A stretch of DNA of 64,000 bases from Hemileia vastatrix (GCA_030280995.1 JASXTE010000015.1:19047001-19111000), one strand, 5' to 3'. Counted from the stretch's first letter, positions 1-10,086 are shown. The notes: generated from the letters alone by a model not told the origin. Numbers and translations: made by a program.

Positions 1-757
1 ACACTTGCACGGGTAAATCCTTGACTAAATTTAGGCGAATTTAAGCGTGGTGATGAAATAAGATGCCAAGAATAAGGTTATTAATGAAATTAGTGCATAT
101 AAACAAGGTCAATGCGTTATTAATTAAGCTAGGACACTAAATAAGCGCCTGTTGCCTATTTTAGTGTGTTTCCCCACAGTGGGCGTAGAATGTGGGGTAA
201 TTATAGTGTGAAAAAGCTAAATTTGCTAAAAATGAAGCTATTCACACGGGAAAAAAGCAGGCAGTATGTGGCCAGTAAACAGAAGCCATTTCTGGCATAA
301 AAAACACCAAATTTGAAAAGTGTTAATTTTATACATTTAAATAGTCAAATAAACAGTCCTAAATAATACAAATTGATCTGTCAAAGCGCAATTTTGATAT
401 TCTCAAATTTATGGCGCATATAGTCAACTTTTAAGTGAAATAAAGTGCATTTCTTGTTTTTTGCATAAAACAGTGAAAATAACAGCTTTAAGTGTACTTA
501 AAAATTATGTAGCCTTATACTTAAGGTTTTTAAGATTAACTTAACATATTCCAACTTAATATTAAGTACATAAGACTTATAAAAGGTGGATATATGCGTG
601 TATATAAGGTGTTATAATGGCATATTTTGTATATTATCATATTTTTACTTATGTATACTGTTTGTGTACTCTTAATTATTATTCCCATGTATAGTTCATG
701 TGTTTAACATAAATTATAAGTACTTTTTACTCAGCACTGGGGATTTACAGGCTGACA
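1..757 (-). repeat. G1 3' LTR (6 bases cut by window edge)
   Basis: Position 1 aligns with 17603 and position 757 with 18359. The inner end reads CTGACA, the inverse of the TGTCAG that opens the other copy at 17597. A purine-rich tract on the minus strand lies directly inside it. The LTR contains a 7-bp inverted repeat, CCCCACA/TGTGGGG (172-197), that is conserved in the other copy. Confidence 0.95.
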
Positions 758-768
758 CTCGCCCACCC
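758..768 (-). promoter_or_regulatory. G1 polypurine tract
   Basis: The minus strand reads GGGTGGGCGAG directly before the 3' LTR start TGTCAGCC. This is the expected position and composition of the plus-strand primer used in reverse transcription. G2 and G3 have GAGTGAGGGAG at the same place. Confidence 0.75.
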
Positions 769-939
769 AAAAAAAACAATAAAAAAATGATAAGTTATAC
801 ATTTTTATTTATTTATTTGTTTAATTTTCAGGTATTCAGATTTATTCTGCAGCATTAAAGATTATACTTTAAAGAAATAAAACATACTAAAGTATTATGA
901 ATACTGGTATTTTTACCCCTCAGCTGGTTGAACAGAAAT

Positions 940-1266
940 TTATTTCTGTTTAAATTTTTTAAGAAGGGTGGATAAATTAGAAATTTCTTTTTCAGGTATC
1001 CATTTATCAAATTCATTTGATTTCCCTTTAAATCTTAATAAATACTCAGTTCCTTTTTCTTTAGTAAGGATTCTTTTCTTGAGTATTTTTTCAATCTCTG
1101 CTTTTTCCACAATTTCTTCAGGTTTCTTTTTAGGCCTTCCCCTTCTTTTTGGAAATAAGTCAGGATCATTTGCATGGTAAGGTTTCAATAATGAGATAGG
1201 GAAAACTGGATGTTTCCTATCATATGGAGCATATAATATGACTTCCACTGCATTATTACCAACCAT
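940..1266 (-). pseudogene. G1 integrase C-terminus and chromodomain
   Basis: This 108-residue segment begins in the integrase C-terminal region (DRKHPVFPISLLKPYHA), runs through a basic RRGRPKKK stretch, and ends in a chromodomain-like fold with the motifs EKILKKR, TEYLLRFKG and W-I-P. Integrase-fused chromodomains bind modified histones and direct Ty3/Gypsy chromoviruses to heterochromatin. Equivalent tails are seen in G2 (14425-14612) and G3 (55061-55340). It stays open to a stop at 940, but the upstream join is broken between 1266 and 1411, so I call it part of a pseudogene. Confidence 0.85.
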
Positions 1267-1410
1267 TTTGCTTACTACAAAAGGTCCTACAAAGGGATCC
1301 TTTAATTTAACATTACCTTGTAAGTTAAAATGTAGTGTTGATATGAGGACTTCATCTCCCTTTTTGAATTCAAATTCTTTATTAGATTTATCCCACCTTT
1401 TCTTTTCATA

Positions 1411-2070
1411 TTAAAATGTTTTTTGGATGCATTCTTCTGCAGGCTTTCTACACATTTGTTGCATATGAATAAAGGATTTAGTACCAGGGTGTATATCTAA
1501 CCTTGGTAATTTATTTAAATGATTTACTGGGGTATTTGGTATGTATCCCAGCCAGAGTTCAAAGGGTTTCTTCTCTGTTACAGAATGAGTTGTGCTATTA
1601 TAAGCAAATTCAAGGCCAGGAATTAATGTTACCCCATCATGTGTGAATTTCTCATTGTCTATGTATTCTAATCCAAAGGCACAATATCTTCTGATCATGT
1701 CTTCTAGAGTTTATATCATTCTCTCAGCCAGCCCATCAGTTTGTGGATGGTGTGCTGTAGACAATTTCAATTGACAACCTGATACTTCCATCAAAGATGT
1801 CCAGAGCTCTGATGTAAATTTAGGGTCTCTGTCAGAGATTATGGCTTTAGGGAACCCAGCAGTATTCATCATCTGAGTCCACCATAGTAATTCCAAGTCT
1901 CTTGCAGATACCTCTTTATGGGTAGGGCTAAATTTACACATTTTTGTTAATCTATCTACTATTACCCAACAAGAATTGAAACTTTCTTTTCCTGCTAATG
2001 GCAAGCCAGTTACAAAATCCATGTTTATTATTTCCCATGGAGCTTTTGGCTGCTCTATTTGTTGTAACAA
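1411..2070 (-). pseudogene. G1 integrase catalytic core
   Basis: Two open pieces (1711-2070 and 1411-1698) are separated by one stop just after the motif GLAERMI. The core carries the DDE signature of retroviral-type integrases: first Asp in INMDFVTGLP, second in IISDRDPKFTS, and the Glu in TDGLAER. The enzyme would insert the cDNA into the genome. Downstream residues such as LEFAYNSTTHSVTEKKPFE align with G2 and G3. The pieces are not continuous with the zinc-binding part at 2092-3492 because of a stop after CESCQKSK. With these stops no full-length product could be made. Confidence 0.88.
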
Positions 2071-2091
2071 GCCAGCTCTCTTCCCAGTTAA

Positions 2092-3492
2092 TTATTTAGA
2101 TTTCTGACAAGATTCACATGTTTCAATGTATTTTTGTACATCCTCTTTCATTTTTATCCACCAGGCTGTGTTTTTAACTCTAGTTAATGTTTTGTTAAAG
2201 TCAAAATGACCAGCTAAGATGTCATCATGACAAGTACTCAACATTAACTCCTTCATAGAAGGTGGTATCACTATTACATTACTTAACTTTTTCCTGTAAT
2301 ATATGTATCCATCTTCAATTGACAGTTTACCTTTTTCCAACGCATTTCTATACTTTGGAGGCAAGGTTTTGATCAATGCACTCATGGAGGCATTAGTTGG
2401 ATCATTTAGAATGGTAGATAGATTTGTCAAATCTTTATCAGATGAATATTTTTCCAATATAGTTTGCATAAATTCTTCCTCTAAATCCACTATATAAATC
2501 CCAAATATATGTATAACCTCATTTTCAGGTACATAAGCTGGGTTGTCAGCATCATTTGGCAAAGGACTTCTGGATAATAAATCCACATTAGAATGCAATG
2601 TTCCTGCTCTGTGAGTGATTGTCATTCTTCCTCTGTACTCTTGTACAGCTTTTTGCCATCTAAACATGTGCCTATTAGGGGCTTTCATGTTTAGCAATGA
2701 TTTTACTGCACTGCAATCTGTTATAAGTTCAAACTTCTGGTCTTCCAGATAGTAATGAAGTTTTTCCAAAGCCCACACCACAGCTAAACATTCTAGTTGT
2801 GTGGCACCATAACTTGATTCTGTTTTTCTTAAGGTTATGGATATATAACAGATGACTACTTCAGATAATTTTCCATTTATTATCTGTTTTTGCTGTAAAG
2901 CAGCACCTAAACCTATGAAGCTTGCATCAGTGTACAAGATAAAAGGTAAGGTGAAATCAGACAGTCCCAAAATTGGAGCTGTCATTAAACATTCCTTTAA
3001 TTTATTAAAGGCGTGTTTTCTTTCATTATTCCAAATGAAAGCTTCATTTTTCCTGATTAATGTTGTCAAAGGGGCTGCAATAGATTGGTAATTTTTTATA
3101 TATTGTCTATAATATCCACACATACCTAAAAAACTTTGAATTTCTTTTACATTCTTAGGTATACCAATGTTTTTTATTGCTGCCACCTTGTTCTGGTCAA
3201 CACAAATTTGTAATCCAGATACAACATGTCCAAGTACTTTCAAAGATTGGAATCCAAATTTACATTTCTTTAATGCAATTGTCATATTAATTTCATCCAT
3301 CTTTTGAAAGACTCTTTCCAGGTGATTTAAATGTTCATCATATGTTTTTGAAAACACTATGATGTTATCAATATACACCAAAAGCCATCCTTCAACCATT
3401 TCCTGATGGAAAACACTATCCATTAATTTTTGGAAGACTGAAGGCCCATTTTTTGGGCCAAATGGCATTCTCACATACTTAAATATACCCAT
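2092..3492 (-). pseudogene. G1 RT palm to RNase H and integrase zinc domain
   Basis: A 466-residue open segment holds three domains in order. The RT part has MPFGPKNGPSVFQKL and the catalytic box VYIDNIIVFSKT, where the second Asp of the usual YIDD is Asn. RNase H has YTDASFIGLG, TQLECLAVVWALEK and VDLLSRSPLP. The integrase HHCC zinc domain lies at the end (CHDDILAGHFD through CESCQKSK). Loss of a catalytic Asp would by itself abolish polymerase activity. The piece continues upstream across a single stop near 3511. Confidence 0.9.
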
Positions 3493-3510
3493 ATGTGTGG
3501 TTATTAATAA

Positions 3511-5262
3511 TTAATTTTGAGAATTCTTTTCCACAGGAATCTGGTGGTAACCCTTGTTTCCATCCAGACAGGAAATGTATTTTGCTCCTTGTAAGGTAGC
3601 TTGGATAGAAGCTATCCTTGGTAGAGGGTAAATATCATCTATAGTGTATGTATTCAGAGCTCTATAATCACCACATAATCTTGCCTTATCTTTTTCATAA
3701 GAGATTAATACTGGTGAAATAACACAATACTTAGGTTTTGTGTCTAATTTTTCAACAATGCTCATTTCTAACAACATTTTTATGTTGTCTTCAATATCTT
3801 TCCTTTTTGCAGGAGAAGCTGGGTAAGGTTTCATTTTCAAGCTGCCAGGAATATTATCCAAATCACAACTTAAAGATATTTTCATATCATGGTCTTTGAC
3901 CAATCCTAGTTCATTTGAACCATGAGCAAATGCCATAGGATATGATTTAATCAATCTCAAAATATTTTCTTCTTCAATTTTTGAGAGTTGAGGACTGAAA
4001 GAGGCCTTTTGGATTTCATTATCCAATTCAACCATTTCAGAGGTGGTTCTTCCACCTTGCAGTTGTTCTTCTCTAAGATAAATGGCATATACTGAGTTTT
4101 CAGCACATATTTTGAATTTTCTCTTACCATTCACGCCTATAGTGAAGCAACTGTTTGCAGGATCTAGTTTAATGCCTAATTTTGTCAATAAATCATTGCT
4201 AATAATAAACCAATCACTACAATTTTTACTATCCATTACTATAAATTCACATACTGCTCTAACATATCCATTAATATATTTAAAGAATACAGCAGTTTTG
4301 TAATTGCCAATTGGATTTAATACTGAACCAAAACCTCTCCAGTTCTTCGTTTGAACAGGTTCTAGTTTTTCCTGGTACTTACTATCAAGTTTCATTAATG
4401 TCTTAATTGAAACTACACTACCTGCAGCCCCAGTGTCAAGAATGGCATTCATTTCTTTTCCACATATAATAACAGGTGCTCTGATAGGTGTTATTTTGTA
4501 AGTATCATGAGTTACATCTTTAATTATTTCAGCTTCCTCAATGGAAGTTAAGGATGTGTCTGTATGAGGTATAGCATCATTCAGGAACATAATATCCTGT
4601 TCTAATACAAATATATCATGTTCATCATCACTGTAAGATATGTTACTTTTGCAATCCTCACTGGATTCCACATTCTCATCTTCATGATTACTTGGCTCAG
4701 ATTTCTGTGAGGTTTCAATAACATTTATTCTTTTCTTACACGTGTGACCCTTAACACAAGGTTCATTACATTTATAGCAAGTGTTATTCTCTTGTCTTTT
4801 AGGGACAAGGGGAGCTGAAGGTTTTTTCTTCTCCACTGGCAATTTACTTGTAGTAGGTTTTACCACATCAACACTTTGTCTGTAATTGTTATACTTGGTT
4901 TCATATTTGTGGTTTAATAATATTTCATTGCATATATTAATGAACCCAGAGGTATCTCTGATGGTTTTAGTTCTAGCTACAATAATGTCTCTAACTGATA
5001 TAGGCAACTTGTATATTATTTTCTCTCTCCACTCATCATAATCCATTTTTGGATCCATAGCTTTCATGATTTTTATTAAATTCATTAAAAAGACCATGGG
5101 TTTATCCCCAGCATTTGGACTATATCTGGCTCTTTCATACAATCTTTGTTGAGTGATTCTGAATTTTGGACCACCAAATTTCCTTTCAATTAGTGCCTTC
5201 CATTCATTCCAGGAGTAATTAATTCCCTCTCTCAATACAGATTCAAACCATAATAAGGCCAC
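3511..5262 (-). pseudogene. G1 Gag C-terminus, zinc knuckle, protease, RT N-terminus
   Basis: This 583-residue segment starts inside the Retrotrans_gag-type capsid region (ALLWFESVL). It carries a zinc knuckle of the chromovirus form (CYKCNEPCVKGHTC), then an aspartic protease with the active-site triad ILDTGAAGS, then the RT fingers and palm up to CLDGNKGYHQIPVEKNSQN. Gag would form the particle, and the protease would cleave the polyprotein. The ends are nonsense codons, not natural termini: G2 reads through at both positions with sense codons. The protease triad is intact here, while G2 and G3 have DSGAGG. Confidence 0.9.
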
Positions 5263-5295
5263 ATCTGTAAATAAAGATATTAACTTTGATGTAAT

Positions 5296-5940
5296 TTATT
5301 CATCAGGTAATTTGAATGAAAATTTTAAGTTATCAATTCTTTGTATGAATTGCAGCCAATCAGATTTTGAATCCCCGTCAAAAGAAGGGTACTGATCTAA
5401 CTTAGGCCAGTTCTTTTGGCTAGTTTTTGCTTCCCTAACCTGAGGAATATTGAGTAATTCACTTACTTTAGAAAGATGATCATTTATTTCATCTTTTACT
5501 GATTTTATATTCTCAGAGCCTATGACACTATGTTCATGTTCAATCATTGGTTTATCATCAGAGTGTTTCATAAAAACTGGTACTCTTTCTACATAAGAGG
5601 TATTATCTTTTATTTTTTCAGTATTTTTCAAAATGTTAGCTACTTCAATTTCTACTCTTTGTAACCTATCTTTTATTACAGGTACATGAGTTAAGGTATT
5701 ATTTACATTTGAAAAAGACAATTTTACACGTCCCCCTATGGTAGCCATAATATTCTGAGAATGTTCTGATTTATGTTCTAAATTTTTAATCTCAGATTTT
5801 AATCTTTTGTTTTCATTGATTAATTCATTATTTGAATTCTCAATAATTTTCAACCTATTGGCTTTTGTACTCAATGATTGTGTGAGGTTTAATAATACAC
5901 TTTCTGTATTATTGTTTGACTCTCTAGAGAATTCTTCCAA
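5296..5940 (-). pseudogene. G1 Gag N-terminal coiled coil and capsid start
   Basis: The first two thirds are a Leu/Ile/Lys/Glu/Asn-rich heptad-like stretch typical of a coiled coil. The last third contains QKNWPKLDQYPSFDGDS and RIDNLKFSFKLPDE, the conserved start of the Gag capsid domain in G1-G3. It ends at a TAA where G2 has GAA, and the same frame continues into 3511-5262. This shows that in the ancestor the coiled coil and capsid were one continuous Gag, which matters for interpreting the upstream overlapping ORFs. Confidence 0.85.
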
Positions 5941-6069
5941 TTTTTCAATTCTTAATAATAATTTACTAATTATTTTTTATTCCATTGGATTTTCTTTTAG
6001 AAAATATTCAATTTTTTCTGTGTCCAATTTAGAAGACTCATCATCAGGTTCAAGATTTAATTCATTTGG

Positions 6070-6393
6070 TTACATTTTTATACTAATAGCATTTTCCTGG
6101 TGGTCAATAAAACTATGTACATTGTCCTCATTTAAAGACAAGTTTAACATGTTATTTTCAAATGAATAATTTTTTAAATCCTTATCAATTATATCTAATA
6201 ACTCTCTATCAATTTCATTACCTATAAGTAATTCATTGTTAGGATTATATAATTGATCCAGAGAAGATGGATGACTTACCAAGGTCTTATTACATTTCCC
6301 CTGCCTCTCCTTGCATTTTCCCTGTAAGGGTGACTGCTGGAGCCCTGCTGTTGAGGTTTGTTGTAGTTTTGGGTGCACCAATTCCACTTCCAT
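6070..6393 (-). pseudogene. G1 5' ORF, frame A (3' part)
   Basis: This frame overlaps frame B (6276-6481) and continues through the 58-nt intron-like segment 6222-6279 into a region related to the Gag N-terminal extension. The part after the overlap (IDRELLDIIDKDLKNYS) corresponds to SEEILKDTLDFNVV in frame A of G2. Function is unknown. The ancestral start cannot be read because G2 is inserted upstream. A stop at 6070 separates it from the coiled-coil segment. Confidence 0.5.
6222..6279 (-). other. Candidate 58-nt intron in G1 5' ORF
   Basis: The minus strand begins GTAAGT at 6279, has CCTAAC about 20 nt before the end, and finishes TATAG at 6222, followed by GTAATG. G2 has a segment of exactly the same length at 9119-9176 with the same donor, and G3 has the same spacing with a decayed donor. 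The donor overlaps the TGG TAA that ends frame B. Whether it is spliced cannot be told from sequence alone. Confidence 0.5.
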
Positions 6394-6481
6394 TTTCTTA
6401 CTGTAATTTTTTGATCCTCCTCTTGGGCTGGAGGTGTTGCTATGGAACTGTTGGGTGCCACTGTTGGTGGTTGAGCCTTTA
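6276..6481 (-). pseudogene. G1 5' ORF, frame B (3' half, after the G2 insertion)
   Basis: Removing G2 and one TSD copy joins this piece in frame to 15942-16185. It carries a W-K-W motif, a HPYRE motif in a basic region (RRGRG) and ends Trp-stop, like frame B of G2 (QWKWDY, HPYQQGRRK, Trp-stop) and of G3. The combination of a predicted coiled coil, aromatic motif and basic tail suggests a nucleic-acid-binding or particle-associated protein, but I do not recognise a named family. Confidence 0.6.
6477..6481. repeat. TSD of G2, left copy (CTTTA)
   Basis: CTTTA directly precedes the G2 LTR start TGTCAG and is repeated exactly at 15937-15941 after the other LTR. A 5-bp duplication is the normal footprint of Ty3/Gypsy integrase. 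Confidence 0.95.
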
Positions 6482-7770
6482 TGTCAGCCAGGCTATACCA
6501 GGAGCCCAGCAAATTATATGTTAATTTATTGGACCTGAAAGAGGGCGTAAGATTTGTATTTTATGTATATAAATTAATATTTTATTGCATAATAAAATTA
6601 TATAAGTATCTTATTAATAATAAGTGTTATATTAATTTTATTGTTATATAAATTTTTATACATTTAAATTCAGCTTAATATATTTTATATTCTACAAATA
6701 ATGGCGCATTTTTATGTATTTAATAGTTATAAATTAATAATTAAATAATTACAAAACATATATTATAATTATATATGTAAAATTGACTTATAATGTAATT
6801 AAGTTAATTAATTAATTTTATATATTAAATAAAACTTCATAGATTATTAAGCAATAATATTGGGCGCTTCTTTTGACCCTTAATTGTGTCAGAAAAAAAT
6901 TATTAAATAAATTATAATACTTATTTAATAACATAGTATTAAAATCCCCATTTCAAATTAACAAATAACACTAAATTAATTATCTGTTTCATTTAAACTA
7001 ATTATTGAATTAATTACATATTTAGAGCAATTACTTAAAATTGCTTTAAACTGAATTGAATTTATTCCATGAATTTTGGTGTGAAAATAATTTTATTTGT
7101 TTTACTTAAAACCTTTACATGTCACTATAATGTCTGTTTTTGATTATTTCTACTCATTGTTTTTATGTTTCAGACTTACTTGGTTAATGATTATTTTAAT
7201 TAATTGTGTTGGGATGTTATGGTGGGAAAAGTATTAATTACTCATGGGTTTTAGTAAATTGTGTCATTTTTTTTCTCTTGATAGTCATGTTTCATCTTCT
7301 ATTCTGTTATCTCTTGTTTTAGCTATTTCTAATTTGTATTTAATGATTGGTGGCTCTTCAGGGGTCCCTTGGTCTATAAAAGGGCCTTGGATAATCCCCT
7401 TTAAATCTTCACTTACTACACAATCAAAACTTGAACATATTTTTAATATATTACGTTTATATTATTTTTATTAGTATTAAAATTCTAATTTAAAATTTTT
7501 ATATAACTAATTACAGGTTGTTTTAAGTCTGATAGTAATAATAGTGTTTTCCGCGCAAAGAAAAGAGCCCTTACTTTAAATAATATTTTCATTTAATAAA
7601 ACCTCATTTTTGTGTTGTCCCTCAAGTAACTCGTTGTTGCCTCTCTTTAAATAAATCCAATTATTTTATTACCTTATTGTTTCTACTTTCTATAAACCCT
7701 TCTTTCCTATTTTCCTTTCCTCCCCTTTTTCTTCCCCCTTTCTTTCCTTCTTCTAGATGACTGGCCGACA
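6482..7770 (+). repeat. G2 5' LTR
   Basis: Begins TGTCAGCC and ends GGCCGACA; the other LTR ends GGCCAACA. The terminal dinucleotides TG...CA are as expected. It holds a candidate TATA box (7375-7382). An ORF-like stretch at 7244-7474 repeats in the other LTR but has no recognisable domain and I do not treat it as a gene. Confidence 0.97.
7375..7382 (+). promoter_or_regulatory. TATA box of the G2 LTR promoter
   Basis: TATAAAAG lies 893 bp into the 5' LTR and at the identical offset in the 3' LTR (15541-15548). It is the best match to a RNA polymerase II core promoter in this LTR and would put the RNA start about 25-35 bp downstream, near 7410. The G3 LTRs have TATATAA at a comparable place (about 34547). 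Confidence 0.6.
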
Positions 7771-8440
7771 AGTGGGAGCCTTTCCAAACAACGACGATGA
7801 TCAATACTTGCGACGAATGACATAGCGCACGTACCACCCAGCAAAAAAGAAACTTTTGCCGCGACCGTGTTTTGAACTTGGGTTCGATCTCTTAGGTTTA
7901 TATTAAATTAATTCATCTATTATTTTGAAGTGATTTTCCAATCACTATGGTAAGTTAACCTTTGCACCTCTCACTCAGATTTCTATATTTTTACTGCAAT
8001 AACAGTGTTTGTGGCTTAATTGCTGATTGACTGAGTGTAAGTGTTCATTTATTATATAAATTTTTTTCCTAGTTGACCATTATAAAGTGTTTAATGCCTC
8101 TTAGTCCTAGAAGAAATTAACATTATTATCAATAAAAATTGAATTATTAAATTAATTTTTGTTTAATTTGGTTGACTTAAATAGTACTTTGTACTTAGTC
8201 CCATAAATTGCCATATTTAATTTTGGTAATTTAATTAATTGGTTGAAAATAACTTAATTGTTTATTCCCAATTTTCCTTTACAGTCCATATTATTAATTA
8301 TTTTTTATAAATATTACTTTATATTAAAAAAAATTTTTTTTTTTAAATTTAATTAATAAAAAAAATTTTTATATTTTGAGCAAATTATTAACTGAATTTT
8401 ATTAATTTTTTTTAAGAAATTAATTAATCTTCCCACTATT
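7771..8440 (+). other. G2 untranslated leader
   Basis: About 670 bp between LTR and first ATG, very AT-rich, with no supported ORF. The first bases after the LTR (GTGGGAGCCTTTCCAAA) resemble those at the same place in G3 (TTGAGGCCCTTTCCAAA), so a primer-binding site probably lies there, but I cannot name the tRNA. A GTTGACC...AGTCCTAGAAG unit near 8072-8115 is related to the minisatellite expanded in the G3 leader. Confidence 0.6.
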
Positions 8441-9853
8441 ATGTCCAACAATTTCACTGAGAAAATGGATAACATGCAAGTGGATGAAATTGAAATTGAT
8501 TATGATGCTGATACTGTGAGTTCTTCTAAAGTTGAACATAAAAAATTTTATGCTAACAAGAAAAATTCACATAATTTAGGATGTGTAAATGACAGGAGAA
8601 GTAAACAAATCAAACCCCCTTCCCCCAGCACAACAGAAGGAAGTAAAGCCTCCAGTACCTCAAGAAGGTCTTCCAAAAGGATTCAAAATAAAAAAACTTC
8701 CTCTGCCCCAGCAAATCAGCAATCTGTCCAGTCACATCAAAGAACTGAAGACAGAAAACATGAAATACAAGGCAAAAGTAGACACCTTGTGGGATCAAGT
8801 TCAGGAACTCAGGACCAGAAATCAGGCCCAGGCCCCTCCTCAGTTGCCTCCCAATCAGCCTCAGTTTCAGGCTCAACCTTCACAGCCCCCCAGCTCCTTC
8901 ACACAAAATCAAAGTACTATGGAAGTAGAGCAATGGAAATGGGATTATCTAATGAGTCACTACCAGCAGAATGTGCAACATCCTCCTCATCATCAGCCTG
9001 GCCCATCCAGAACACCCAATTTCCATCCTCCTCCTCATCCTTACCAACAAGGCAGGAGAAAGAACGCTCAAGCCCAATCCCAAACTCAGTCTCAGGGGAA
9101 GTTTCCTCCTCTTCCATGGTAAGTAATTTGGTTGATAGTCACTTGGGAATGTTTTCTAATAAGACTTCTTCTGCAGGTAATATTATTGAGAATGGTGAAA
9201 GAACATTTAAACCTGTCAAAAGACAGCTTCCTGTAACTAGTAGCCCTATTAATGTAATTAGAAAATTGTCATTTGATGAACCTTTACATTTAACTTCTAC
9301 TTCTTTAATTAATCCTTCTCTTGCAATTAAGAATGATTCTGTTTCCCCTGAAGTCTATACCTTAATTGAGAAAACTTCTGAAGAAATATTGAAAGATACC
9401 CTTGATTTTAATGTTGTGAAAGACAAACATTTGAGAGATGTGTTAATCTATGAGAATGATAGATTAAATAATTTGCACTTGCAATGTAAAGTCAGTTCTT
9501 CTGTACAGGATACAGCTTATTTTAAAATCAAAGAAACCTTGAATATTGTTCTTAGCCAACAAAAACAAATAAGGAGTGACCATAGAGCTATCTCAGATAA
9601 AAATATCAATCTACATAAAACCTTGAGTGAATTGAAACCCCTCATTGAAGAAAATTATTCATTAAAAAGTGAAATAAAATCTCTACAAAATGAGTTTAAA
9701 AAGCTAAAGAATGATTTCCATGCACTGAGTGCCAAACACACAGTTTCTGAGGACAGAAATGTTTTATCTCTTGCAAAAGTAAATTACCAGATGTCTGAAA
9801 TTCCAAGGATAAGAAACTATGTGTCTACCCTCAGGAAAAATTTTCAACCTTAA
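8441..9853 (+). CDS. G2 5' ORF, frame A: Ser-rich region plus coiled-coil Gag extension
   Basis: A 470-codon open frame starting at ATG 8441 after a long AT-rich leader. Residues 1-25 are acidic (EIEIDYDADT). Residues about 50-225 are Ser/Thr/Gln/Arg-rich and overlap frame B. Residues about 250-470 are a charged, coiled-coil-like region corresponding to the Gag N-terminus of G1. A one-base indel in an A-run near 9836 ends the frame; in the next frame the sequence runs on to the capsid domain at 10087. In the overlap, residues such as RRSSKRIQNKK match RRASNRLQNEK in G3, but frame B is better conserved there. Part of frame A may therefore be intron or out-of-frame sequence that is merely open. 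Confidence 0.55.
   Translation: MSNNFTEKMDNMQVDEIEIDYDADTVSSSKVEHKKFYANKKNSHNLGCVNDRRSKQIKPPSPSTTEGSKASSTSRRSSKRIQNKKTSSAPANQQSVQSHQRTEDRKHEIQGKSRHLVGSSSGTQDQKSGPGPSSVASQSASVSGSTFTAPQLLHTKSKYYGSRAMEMGLSNESLPAECATSSSSSAWPIQNTQFPSSSSSLPTRQEKERSSPIPNSVSGEVSSSSMVSNLVDSHLGMFSNKTSSAGNIIENGERTFKPVKRQLPVTSSPINVIRKLSFDEPLHLTSTSLINPSLAIKNDSVSPEVYTLIEKTSEEILKDTLDFNVVKDKHLRDVLIYENDRLNNLHLQCKVSSSVQDTAYFKIKETLNIVLSQQKQIRSDHRAISDKNINLHKTLSELKPLIEENYSLKSEIKSLQNEFKKLKNDFHALSAKHTVSEDRNVLSLAKVNYQMSEIPRIRNYVSTLRKNFQP
8516..8579 (+). other. Candidate intron 1 in G2 5' ORF (64 nt)
   Basis: Donor GTGAGT at 8516, branch-like GCTAAC at 8552-8557, and acceptor TTTAG at 8579 followed by GATGTG. G3 has GTAAGT (36330) and CAG followed by GATGTG (36387), 58 nt. 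Both lengths are 1 mod 3, so splicing would move translation from frame A into frame B. In G2 frame B then meets a TAA at 8586, where G3 has GAA, so the G2 copy looks mutated. Confidence 0.5.
8580..9122 (+). CDS. G2 5' ORF, frame B: coiled-coil, W-K-W and basic tail protein
   Basis: An ATG-initiated frame from 8589 (177 residues) lying wholly inside frame A in the +1 frame. Residues about 28-75 contain LPKGFKIKKLPL and a heptad-like HIKELKTENMKYKAKVD segment. A Pro/Gln-rich linker follows, then EQWKWDYL, GPSRTPNFHPPPHPY and a basic GRRKNAQAQ tail ending in Trp-stop. G3 shares GFK-KK-PL, STHIKELRSENLK, the W-K-W motif, GPSRTNQFNP and HPYQGGRK. The substitutions are conservative, so this frame looks selected. 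G1 has the same plan. No known family is recognised; an accessory or nucleocapsid-like role is inference. The stop TAA is created by the GTAAGT of candidate intron 2. Confidence 0.6.
9119..9176 (+). other. Candidate intron 2 in G2 5' ORF (58 nt)
   Basis: GTAAGT at 9119, TTCTAATAAG near 9155-9164, a pyrimidine stretch and CTGCAG at 9176 followed by GTAATA. Donor, branch and acceptor agree with fungal introns, and the length is exactly 58 in G1, G2 and G3. Splicing leaves the frame B stop in place, because the next exon also begins GTAA, and closes frame A soon after. The coding consequence is therefore unclear. Confidence 0.5.
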
Positions 9854-10086
9854 CCATCAATAATTATGGTATAAATGAGAATGCTGCCCATAAGCTGCAT
9901 AAAAATAAAGAAAAAGAGCCTGAACAGAGTTCCTCCTTTCTTCCTCATATTTCAGCCATTAAACAAACTGACAATGAGTCTGTAAAATCTTTTTCTACTA
10001 GCAAAAAATCTTGTGATGGTCATGTACCACCTGTTTCTGTAAATAATGAAATTTCTGAACACCTGACTAAACTTCAGGAATTATTA

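Noticed and set aside
7244..7474. 76-codon ORF in the G2 LTR, repeated at 15410-15640
   Set aside because: It is conserved only because the two LTRs are copies; it has no domain and spans the TATA box, so it is not a gene.
7860..7895. GGGTTCGATCTC in the G2 leader resembling a tRNA B box
   Set aside because: No A box at the right distance and no cloverleaf; the corresponding G3 sequence lacks it.
8960..9118. Third open frame across the 3' end of the G2 frame A/B overlap that would splice in frame into the Gag coiled coil
   Set aside because: Only about 50 codons, hydrophobic and composition-driven (CT-rich strand), not seen in G1 or G3.
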